Positions 10,790 to 21,274 of a stretch of DNA of 64,000 nt are shown here, one piece after another (the stretch's first letter is position 1; each line of letters begins with the position of its first letter). The DNA is taken from positions 72,501 to 136,500 of the forward strand of contig JAOTON010001615.1 of the NCBI GenBank assembly GCA_034440635.1, read 5' to 3'. Source of the stretch: Lepas anatifera (Eukaryota; Arthropoda; Thecostraca; Lepadidae). Below the pieces are notes generated by a model. That model ran no database searches and was not told the DNA's origin. It worked only from the letters and a program-made list of their open reading frames with translations. A program made the position numbers and the translations under genes.

Positions 10790-13700
10790 TCAACTCGAGG
10801 GCCCCTGAGCTTGGTCGCGCGGGACCCCCGACCTTAGTCTCAGAGGGCCCCTGGGCTTGATTTCAGGGGCCCCGGAGCTTAGTGTACCACTGCCCTCCGA
10901 GCTCAATCTCGGGGACCCCCGAGCTTATTGTCAGGTTGCCCTCCAAACTTGATCTCGGGGACCCCCAGCTTGGTCTCAGTGGCTCTTGGTTGGTCTCGGG
11001 GAGTTCCCGAGCCTGGTCTCAGGGGTACTCCGGTATCGAGGGCTCCCAAGTATCGAACATTGACCTTGGGGCCAACTGAGCTTGGTCTCAGGGGGCCCCG
11101 AGTTGGTCTCAGGTGCCCCCCGAGTTTTGTTTCAGGAAACCCCCGAGCTTGGTCTCAGTGGACCCCCAAAACTTAGTCTCAGAGGACCCCCAAGCTTGGT
11201 ATCAGTGGCCTGAGCTTGGTCTCAGTGGGCTCCATGAGCGTGGTCTCAGGGGCACCTCGATCATCGGTATCAAGGGCTCCGGATTATCGAACATTGATAT
11301 CGGGGGCACCTGAGCGTGGTCTCAGGGGCCCTGAGTAGGTCTCAGGAGCCTAAACATGGTCCCAGGGGCCCCAATTGGGCCCCTGGGATCTTAGTCTTAA
11401 GATGTTAAGAAGGTCCGTGAGACCAATCTTAAGATTGGTCCCACGGGCCTTTTGATCCTGGTCTCACGGTCTTTCGGTCTTGGTCTCAGGGAGCCCCCGA
11501 GCTTGGTCTCAGGGCCCCCAAGCTTGGTGTCAGGGGACCCCTGAACTTAGTTGCAGGGGACCCCCGAGCTTGGTCTCAGAGGATCCCCAAAATTAGTCTC
11601 AGAGGACCCCCAAGCTTGGTCTTAGTGGCCTGAGCTTGGTCTCAGTGGGCTCCACGAGCTTGGTTTCAGGGGACCCCCGAGCTTTGCTTCAGGAAACCCC
11701 CGAACTTGGTCCCAGGGGACCCCCGAGCTTGGTTTCAGTGGCCCGAACTTGGCCTCAGGGGCTCCCCGAGCTTAGTGTCAGGGGTCCCTCGATCATCGCT
11801 ATCGAGGGCTCCGGATTATCGAACATTGATCTTGGGGCCCCTGATCTTGGTCTCAGAAGCCCCCGAGCTTGGTCTCAGGGGCCCCCAGCCTGGTCTCAGG
11901 GGACCCCCGAGCTTGTCCTCCGGTGGTCTGAGCTTGGTATCAGGGGGCTTCACAAGCTTGGTCTTAGGGGCCCTCGATCATCGATATCAAGGGCTCTGGA
12001 TTATCGAACATTGATCTCCGGGGCCCTGAGCTTGGTCTCAGCGGGGCCCTGAGTTGGTCTCAGGGGCCCCGAGCTTGGTCTCAGGGGCCCCAATCTTGGT
12101 CCCACGGGGCCTTTTGATCTTGGTCTCACGGTCTTTCGGTCTTGGTATCAGTGGTTCCCCGAGCTTGGTCTCAGGGCCCCCGAGCTTGGTCTCAGAGGAC
12201 CCCCAAAACTTAGTCTCAGAGGACCGCCAAGCTTGGTGTCAGTGGCCTAAGCTTGGTCTCAGTGAGCTCCACGAGCGTGGTCTCAGGGGCACCTCGATCA
12301 TCGGTATCAAGGGCTCCGGATTATCGAGCATTGATCTCGGGGGCCCTAACCTTGGTCTCAGGGGGCCCTGAGTTGTTCTCAGGGGCCCCGGCTTGGTCTC
12401 AGGGCCCCAAAACTTGGTCCCATGGGCCTTTCGATATTGGTCTCAAGGACCTTTCGGTCTTGGTTTCAGGAGGAATTTGAGCTTGGTCTCAGGGGCCCAC
12501 GAGCCTGGTCTCTGGGGACCCCGAGCTTGTCCTCAATGGCATGGGCTTGGTCTCAACGGGCTCCACAAGCTTGGTCTCAGGGGCCCTCGATCATCGATAT
12601 CAAGGGCTCCGGATTATCAAACATTGTTATCGGGGCCCCTGAGCCTGGTCTCAGGCGCCCCGAGTTAGTCTCAGGCGCCCGAGCTTGGTCTCAGGGGCCC
12701 TGAGTTGGTTTCAGGGGCCCAAGCTTGGTCTCAGGGCCCCAAACTTGGTCCCACGGGCCTTTTGATCTTGGTCCCACGAGCCTTTCGATCTTGGTCTCAC
12801 GGGCCTTTCGATCTTGGTCTCAGGGGGCCCCTGAGCTTGGTCTCAGGGGCCTCAAGTTGATTTCAGGGGCCCGAGCTTGGTCTCAGGGCCCAAAACTTGG
12901 TCCCATGGGCCTTTCGATCTTGGTCTCACGGGCCTTTTGGTCTTGGTCTCATGGGCTCCCGAGTTTGGTCTCAGGGGGGCCCAGAGCTTGGTCTCAGGGT
13001 CCCCCTCGAGCTTGGTCTCAGGGATTCCGAGCTGGTCTCAGGGGCCGAGCTTGACCTCGGGGCCCCAAACTTGGTCCCACGGGCCTTTTGATCCTGGTCC
13101 CATGGGCCTTTCGATATTGGTCTCACGAGCCCTTTTGTCTTGGTCTCATGGGCTCCCGAGCTTGGTCTCAGGGGCCCTCCGAGATTCATCTCAGGGGTTC
13201 CCCGAACTTGGTGTCAGGGATCCTCCGAACTTGGTTTCAGGGCCCTTCCCTCCGGGCTTTGTCTCAGGGGCCCCGAGCTTGGTCCCCCGAGCATCGGTAA
13301 CGATGGCACTGGAGTGCCGAACATTGATCTCAAGGGGGGGCAATATTGATATCGGAGTACCCCCCAACTATCGATATCGATGGCCTCACGAGTGAGGAAC
13401 GCGCATTGGCCTCACAGAATGTTGTGTTTGGTCTCAGAAGCCCCAGGCTTCAGGGGCCCCCAAGCATCGGTATCGAGGGGCTCCAGAGTACAGAGCATCA
13501 GTCTCGAGGGGCTCCGAATATTTATCTGGGGAGCCCCCGAACATGGGTGTCGAGTTACTCCTGAGGTAAGCGCGAGCACGACCCTAAGGGTGTCCCCGAG
13601 CCTGATCTAAGTGGGACCCTGAGCTTGGTCTTAGGAGCCCCCGTGCATTACTATCAAGGGCCTCAGTAGTATTGGTCTCGGTGGGGGGGGCAAGCAATGA

Positions 13701-14480
13701 TTTCAGGGGCATTCAAATGTTGATCCCGGAGGGCCCTCGAATGTATGGATGCAGTGACATAGCCAAGGGGGTCCTAGGAGTCTGCGGACCTCCCTTGGGC
13801 TAATTTGAGCCACTGCAAATGATTCTCTGATCACTGTGCCCCCTGAGTCAGTCTCAGGGGACCCTGAAGATTCGTTCTCAGGGCGTCTCGAGTCGGCTTT
13901 AGGGCCCCCGCCCTGAGAGTCGGTCTCAAGGCCCCGAAAGTAGATTTCAGGGGGCCCCTGAGAGTTGGTCTCAGGGGGCCCGAGTGTCGGTCTCAGTGGG
14001 CCCTGAGAGTCGGTATCAGTGGGGGCCGAGCTAGTCCCAGAGGCCCCAGAGAATGGTTCTCAGGGCCCGCGAAAGTCTATTTCAGCGAGTCCCCTGAGAG
14101 TCAGTCTCTAAGAACTTCAAAAAGTCGGTCAAGGGGACCCCGAGAGTCAGTTTTAGGGGACTTCTGAGATTTGGTCTCAGGGGTCCCTCCCCACGAGTGT
14201 CGGTCTCAGGGGGGCCCATAGTCTCACGGGCGTCTCTCTTAGGAGTAAATATTTACTTTCAGGTGGCCCCGAGATTAATCTGAGGGCCCGAGAGATAGTC
14301 TGACTTGATGCGCAGAGTGCTGGTCTCAGGGGGCCCCCAGGGACAATACTGGAATCCCTTGAGACTTATCCTCAGACTGTGCCCCCATTTTTGTATAAGG
14401 GGCCCCGAGAGCAAATCTCAGGGAGCACCCAAAAGTTAGTCTCAGATTGCCTCCGAGAGTCAGTCTCAGCGACATCCGGA
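10790..14480 (+). repeat. GGTCTC satellite block, forward orientation
   Basis: This is a long tandem array of a ~28-bp unit, roughly GAGCTTGGTCTCAGGGGCCC. A longer phrase (ATCATCGGTATCAAGGGCTC, then TATCGAACATTGATCTC) is interspersed every few hundred bases, giving a loose higher-order pattern. From about 13820 a sister unit, GAGAGTCGGTCTCAGGGG, takes over. The unit is GC-rich and open in several frames on both strands, so the many apparent ORFs are repeat translations. Between the subtypes, at 13749, is a CAGTGACATAGCCA phrase, a variant of the CAGTGGCGTAGCCA boundary sequence. Confidence 0.9.
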
Positions 14481-15115
14481 AGTTAATCTTGGGGTTCAGA
14501 AACCTCTGAGACCAGGCCCGTGGAGCCCCCTGAGACCAAACTCGGGGGCTCTGAGACCAAGCTCGGGGAACCCCTGATACCAAGACCGAAAGGCCGTGAG
14601 ACCAATAAAAGGCCGTGGGACCAAGATCAAAAGTTCCCGGGGCACCAAGTTTGAAGCCCCTGAGACCAAGCTCGGGGCCCCTCAGACCAAGCTCAGGGGC
14701 TCCCGAAATCAATGTTCGATAATCCGGAGACCTTGATACCGATAATTGAGGTGCCCCTGAGATCATGCTCGTGGAGCACACTGAGGCCAAGCTCAGGCCA
14801 CTGAGACCAAGCTTGGGGGTCCTCTGAGACCAAGCTCGCGGGTCCCCTGAGACCAAACTCGGGGGCCCTAAGACCAAGCTCGGGGAACCCCTGATACCAA
14901 GACCGAAAGACCGTGAGACCAAGATCGAAAAGCCCGTGGGACCAAGATCAAAAGTGCCCGGGGCACCACGTTTGAAGCCCCTGAGACCAAGCTCGAAGGG
15001 GGCCCTGAGACCAGACTCTGGACCCCCTTGAGATCAAGCTCAGGATCCCATGAGACCAAGACCAAAAGGCCCGTGAGACCAAGATCGAAAGGCCCATGGG
15101 ACCAGTGGCGTAGCC
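14480..15115 (-). repeat. GGTCTC satellite block, inverted
   Basis: The same unit is present as its reverse complement (GAGACCAAGCTCGGGG), including the mirrored higher-order phrase AATGTTCGATAATCCGGAG at about 14713. The inverted block ends exactly at a CAGTGGCGTAGCCA phrase (15107-15120), after which the forward orientation resumes. Confidence 0.88.
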
Positions 15116-18100
15116 ACGGGGGGTCCTTGGGGTCCGCGGACCCCCCCCTTGGGCTGATCTTATGCACTAGAAAACACGAGTATTGGTCTCAGGTGCCGCC
15201 TTGAGCTTGGCCTCAGGGGCCCTCCGAGCTCGATATCAGGCCCCCGAGGCTGGTCTCAAGGGACCTCCGAGCTTGGTCTCAGGGGCCTCCCAAGCTTGGT
15301 CTTACGGGCCCCCCTGGTCTTGGTCTCAGGGGGCCGCCTGAGCCGGTCTCAGGGAGCGCCCAAGCTTGGTCTCAAGGGACCTCCAAACTTGGTCTCAGGG
15401 GCCCCCTGAGCATGGTCTCAGGGGCCCTGAGCTTGGTCTCACGGGCTTTCCGAGCTTGGTCTCAGGGGCCCCTGATCATCGGTATTGAGGACATCAGAGT
15501 ATCGAACATTGATCTCGGGGGCCCTGAGCTTGGTCTCAGGGGGCCCCGAGCTTTGTCTCAAGGGCCCCCCGAGCTTGGTCTCAAGGGACCTCCAAAATTG
15601 GTCTCAGGGGCCCCTGATCATCAGTATCGAGACTCTAGGGAACCAGACATTGTTCTCGGGGGCCCACTGAGCTCGGTCTCAGGGGCCCCCGAGTTTTAGT
15701 CTCACGGGCCTTTCGATCTTGGTCTCAGGGTCCCCCTAGCCTGGTCTCAGGGACCCCGAGCTTATTCTCAGGGGCCTTTCTATCTTGGTCTCAGGGGGCC
15801 CTCCGAGTTTGGTCTCAGGGGACCTCAGAGCTCGGTCTCAGGGGCCCCCGAGCTTTGTCTCAGTGGGACCCCCGAACTTGGTCCCAGGGGGCCCCTGATC
15901 ATCGGTGTCGAACTCTAGGGAACCAGATATTGTTCTCGGGGGGGAGGGGGGCACTGAGCTCGGTCTCAGGGGCCCGCCGAGCTTGGTCTCAGGGACCCCC
16001 GAGCTTTAGTCTCACGGGTCTTTCGATTTTGCTCTCAGGGTCCCCCTAACTTGGTCTCAGGGACCCTGAGCTGAGTCTCAGGGGCCTTTCTATCTTGGTC
16101 TCAGGGGGCCCTCTGAGTTTTGCCTCAGGGAGCCTCAGAGCTCGGTCTCAGGGCCCCCGAGCTTGGTCTCAGGGGACCCCCGAACTTGGTCTCAGGGGTC
16201 CCCTGATCATCGGTATCGAGACTCTAGGGAACCGGACATTGATCTCGGGGCCCCTGAGCTCAAACTCAGGGGCCCTCCGAACTTGGTCTCAGGGACCCCC
16301 TGAGCTTGATCTCAGGGGCTCCCGAGCTTGGTCTCACGGACCTTTCGACTTGGTCTCAGGCGGCACCCTAGCTTGGTCTCAGGGACCCCCGAGCTTAGTC
16401 TCAGGGGCCTTTCTATCTTAGTCTCAGGGGACCCTCCAAGTTTGGTCTCAGGGGCCCCTGAGCTCGGTCTCAAGGGCCCCCGAGCTTGGTCTCAGGCCCC
16501 CAAGCTTTAGTCTCACGGGCCTTTCGATCTTGGTCTCAGGGGGGCCCCGAGCTTGGTGTCACGAGGCCCTCCGAGTTTGTTACCAGGGGACCCCGAGCTT
16601 GGTCTCAGGCCCCCGAGTTTGGTCTCAGGGTGCTCCTCGAGCTTGGTCTCAGGGGCCCCTGAGCTTGGTCTCAGGGGGCCCAAGCCTTGCATCAGGGGCT
16701 CGAGCTTGGTCTCACGGGCTTTCAAAGCTTGGTCTCAGGGGGCCCTGAGCTTGGTCTCACGGGTCTTTCGATCCTGGTCTTAGGTGGCCCCAGAGCTGGT
16801 CTCAGGGATCCCCCGAGCATTGGTATCGATGGCTCCGGAGCAGCGAACATTGATCTCGGGAAGTGGGGGGGGACAATATTGATCTCGGGGTGTCCCCGGC
16901 TATCGATATCGAGGGGACTTATGAGCGAGGCCCGGGAGAATTGGCCCCATGGGACCCAGAGTTTGGTCTCAGGGGCCGAGGCTTGGGCTCAGGGTCCCCG
17001 AGCATTGGTATCGAGGGGCTCCAGAGTACCGAGCATTAGTCTCGGGGGGCCTTCGAATGTTGATCTGCTCCCCCAAACAACGGTGTCGAGTTACTCCTGA
17101 GAAAAGCGCAAGCATAGGCCTAGGGGTGCCCCCGAACCTGATCTAAGTGGAACCCCGAGCTTGGTCTTAGGAGCCCCGTGCATCAGTATCCAGGGGCTCC
17201 GGAGTATTGGTATCGGGGAAAGCAATGATTTCAGGGGCCTCCAAGTGCTGATCTCGGCGCCCCCGAATGTGTGGATGCAGTGGCGTAGCCAAGGGGTTCT
17301 AGGAGTCCGAGGACCCCCTTTGGGCCAATCTAAACCACTGCAAAGCATTCTCTGATAACGGGGCCCCCAGAATCAGTCTCAGAAGCACCTGAAGATTCGT
17401 TCTCAGGGCGTCCTGAGTCGGCCTCAGGGCCCCGCCCTGAGGGTCAGTCTCAAGACCCCCAAAAGTAGATTTCAGGGGGTCCCTGAGAGTTAGTCTCAGG
17501 GGATCCCGGAAAGTCGGTCTCAGGGGCCCCGAGACTCGGTCTCAGGGGGCCGAGCTCGTCCCAGGGTCCCCAGAGAGTGGTTCTCAGGGCCCCGCGACAG
17601 ACTATTTCAGGGTGCTCCATGAGAGTCAGTCTCAGAGAACCCCAAGGGTCGGTCAAGGGGACCCTGAGATTCAGTCTTAGAGGACCCCCGATATTCGGTC
17701 CCATAGTCTTACGGGCGTCTCTCTCAGGAGTCAATATTTACTTTCAGGTGGCTCCGAGAATTAATCTAGGGGTCCGAGAGCTAGTCTCATTTGATCCGCA
17801 GAGTGCTGATCTCAGGAGGCCCCTGAGGGGTAATCTTGGGAAGCCTCGAGATTTAGCCTGAGGCTGTGCCCCCCCTAGTTGTTGCATAAGAGGCCCCGAG
17901 AGTCAATCTCAGGGAGCACCTAAAAGATAGTCTCAGAGTGCTCCCGGGAGTTAGTCTCCGGTTCGTCCAAGAGCTAATTTTGGGGCTTTGAGAGTAATTC
18001 CCAGAGGTGCTCCCGAATTTTGGTCTCACGGCTCCGAGTTAGCCTTAGACCTCTGAGGGCCAATCTGGGCTTCCGAGAGTCAGTCTTCGGGAGTGCCGTG

Positions 18101-18900
18101 CCAAATACTCAGTTTCAGGGGTGGTTCCACGCCTCCCTCATCGAGTGTTAGTCTCGGGGCGACCCAGGGTTAGTCTCAGAGGGCTGTCGGAAGTCATTCC
18201 CAGCCCCCCGCCTCACCCCAGAGACAGCCTCAGGGGATCCCCAAGAGCTAATCTGGATGGCCCTGAGTGTCAGTCTCAGCCCCCTCCCCCAGAGCAAATC
18301 TGGGGGGGCCGATAAATAGGCCCAGAGGTGCTGCCGATAACTAATCTAGGGAGCCCCGAGAGATTCTCAGGAGTCCACAATTTTGGTCAAGAGGCGCCGT
18401 GAATCAGTATCAGAGACTCCCTGAGATCTAATCCGGGAGAGGGGCCGGAAATTAACCTTGTGAGTAGCGCCAAGTGTTGGTCTTGACGGCCCCAGAGCTA
18501 GTCTCAGGTCCCCCAAGAACTGATCTCGGAAGCCCGAGTTATATTCAGGGGACCTTTCAGTTCTAGTGTAAGGAGGGCCGGAGAGCTAATCTCAGAGATC
18601 CGACAATTAGTCTCACGAGGTCTCCAGGAGTTAGTCTCAGGGGTTACCAGAAGCTGCCCTCAAGTGTCCCCAAAAGCTAGTCTCAGCGAGCATTCCTCTC
18701 CTTCCTCCCCCTCCCCTCAAAGTTATCCTCCGGGCCTCACGAGAGTAAGTTCCAGGGAGTCCCAGTAGGTAGTCTCATGGTACCCCCAAATGCTGGTTTT
18801 GGGGGACGTAAGTACTGATTTGCGGGAAAAGTGTTGTTTTCGGGGGTCCCAGATACTGGTTTCTGCGCCGTGTCAAGTGCTAGGCCCCTGGAGATCTCTG
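15116..18900 (+). repeat. GGTCTC satellite block, forward orientation, second
   Basis: The block begins after CAGTGGCGTAGCCACGGGG and continues as GAGCTTGGTCTCAGGGG units to about 17270. The GAGAGTCAGTCTCAGG subtype follows, becoming more degraded toward 18900. Segment 16810-17960 is a diverged direct duplicate of 13290-14480, sharing the same order of landmarks and the CAGTGGCGTAGCCAAGGGG phrase at 17278. No gene is present. Confidence 0.88.
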
Positions 18901-18952
18901 CTCGACCCAGGAGTCAGGGGGGCGGGGGCGGTGGGTGATGGTCCTGGATGGC

Positions 18953-19987
18953 TTAACCCTCGCCCCACCGGGGGGGCCATCGATGGCCCCCCCAAGGTTT
19001 TTCCGGGATAGCAGAAAAACGACGAGGCGCAGCACCGCGGTTGAGGGCTCTACCTCTCACTGCATTATTTTTCCATCATCCCTGAAATTTTTTACCCCGG
19101 GTCACCCAAGGTCAGGTCACCAGACGAGGTCAACCAAGGTCACCTCACTTCACCTTTAGAGCTCTGTAAGAGCTACATTTCAAAGTCGATCAATTTGAAA
19201 CTTCCTACACTTCATGACCCCTCCAGGTTCTACAAGGTGTATATCCGGGATTTTTCGATTTCGTGCCCTGAGGTCAGGTCACGAGGCGACCTCTCCCATT
19301 GGAAAAGCATAGGGAAAAGCTATTTCATAATATAAAAGCCACAAAAATGATTGCACATACTCAGACTGCTCAGAACAACGTTTTTGGACACCCTTTCACG
19401 GATCCCAGGGGTCATATTTGCCCTTTGACTTTTCCAAGGTCATCCAAGGTCACCAGAGGTCAAAAACAGTATTTTGACAATAACTTTTGACCTAATTGAG
19501 CTAGAGCGCTGAAACAAACACCATCGTGTTTGTCTTGTCACTGGCTTTCATTTGATATACGGCAAGGTCACTTTTTGACCTTTCGTGACCTCAGGTCATA
19601 TTAGGTCACGAGGTGACCTCTGGTGGTCAAACCACTGGCGGGAGGTCTTTACGTTCCACATAGCGGAAAAAGTAATGGCAATTTGCTATCAAATGTACTT
19701 TACCAGGCCTCAATAGCTCTAATGACATAAGAGTTATGCCCAGTTTGCTTAATCATTGCATATTTGAGTGAAAATAGCCGATCTTGACCTAATTTGACCT
19801 CTGGAGGTCAAACCATTGACCTGAGCACTAAAACATGCGAAGTAATTTCTTACTGAATTCACGCGAGCTTTCTATTGCACTTTGCAGATTTGCGCTAACG
19901 CCCATATTTTCGGAGTTAGAGGGGGGGCCATCGATGGCCCCCGGTGGGGCGAAGGTGGCGCCGGACCCCCGGTGGGACGCGGGTTAA
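18953..19987 (+). mobile_element. Family A TTAA element, copy 3 (best preserved)
   Basis: The copy is 1035 bp with TTAA at both ends. The left end is a single terminal repeat and the right end is doubled. The right end reads CGGTGGGGCGAAGGTGGCGC then CGGACCCCCGGTGGGACGCG, so the terminal motif occurs twice around GAAGGTGG. The palindrome GGCCATCGATGGCC sits just inside each end. I count about 20 exact AGGTCA or TGACCT hexamers, including overlapping AGGTCAGGTCA pairs and an inverted pair around GGTCACGAGGTGACC. Chance would give about one half in this length. No protein frame is present. Confidence 0.9.
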
Positions 19988-21180
19988 CACTGGCATAGCA
20001 ATACAAGCCCTGTACAAAGCCTATCAGAGACCTAAAGTCCAAGGAAGTACTCACCTCCCTAAGCCCCCGGGATCTCCAACCAATGGCTAGGGAGGAGTAA
20101 GTGAGCGGTTTCATCAGTAGGACTGTCCATGGAATAGGTTTTATATAGCATCTGGGGCACACTCATATATCCTTTTTATTGAGCGTCCTTTTTCCTTTCC
20201 GTTTCTTTTAGATTTTAGAATACAATCCAGAGATATCGCTTGAGATCCTAGGCTCAAAGAAGATTTCGAAAATCATATGCCTCTGAAAAATCTATATATT
20301 CCCATTGCGTACCAAAAAAGGCAAATTGAAACATATTGATCAGGCACCATTCCGGAAGGAAAGGCAAAAATTAATCTAATTCTAGCATCCATAATAGCAA
20401 ATCGAACAGGGAATTTGAAACTTAAGCTGGTTTTTCAATCTATTAGCTTAGTCCCAATAACTACCGTCCTAAATATTCTGAAATAAACAACTTTCAAATA
20501 TTTTCGTAGGAAACCAGAAAAACAAGGAGAATGGCACACATTGATGAGCATAATCCCAAAAAGAAAAATAGGTATGCAAGGTTTAAAATAACAATGACAG
20601 AGTAATCCAAGGCGATAATTATCTCAGGGGCCTATTGTTTTGGTAATTTGCACATTTACAACAAAGCAAGGGTAAGAAAGTAACTCTGGTGAATTCATCA
20701 AGATCTTTCCGCAGAATAGACGGTATACGACGTCCGGAATACACCACCATCCACCATATCCCTTGTATTTTTATTGATTTTTTCCATTTCTTTGGAAACT
20801 TTCTGATTAAAGAGTTCATTAATTCGACACCCGGAAAAAATTGGTAATCATTTTCCGTAGAAGACCATTTATTCGTACTCAAAACGACTGACCTTCAATG
20901 ACTTCATAGCTGATTACCAGAGTGAATTGAGGTAAAGTCAGGTTTAACATCATGCACGCAGCAGCATTTGATTTCCGAAATGTGCCACAAAACTGTTATT
21001 ATAGCCACGCTGTCATATAGGTATGGGCCAGCCTTAATATTTGGTGACCTAAACTTACCAACACTTGGTCGGATCGAGAAAAATCAAACTATAAACAAAA
21101 TAATAACAAACACTTAAAAATGGATAGAAAAATTTCCGTCGTGTAAATGTTATAATGCCAAAATATTATACGACACATAT
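19988..21180. other. No gene recognised
   Basis: This is AT-rich single-copy-looking sequence between the copy 3 element and the inverted satellite. The longest frames (for example 20619-20882 on the minus strand) show no family motif. I see no RNA gene or repeat. Confidence 0.5.
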
Positions 21181-21274
21181 AGGAGATGGGCCCCGACTAC
21201 TAAGGGGGCCCCCGGCCTGGGGAGCCCCCCGACGGTAGTCGGACCCCCTTGGCAGAATCCTGGCTACGCCACTG

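Noticed and set aside
11636..13395. Dozens of overlapping open frames with WSQGP/LVSG-like repeats
   Set aside because: They are translations of the ~28-bp GGTCTC satellite, open in several frames on both strands and lacking starts, splice context or domain signatures.
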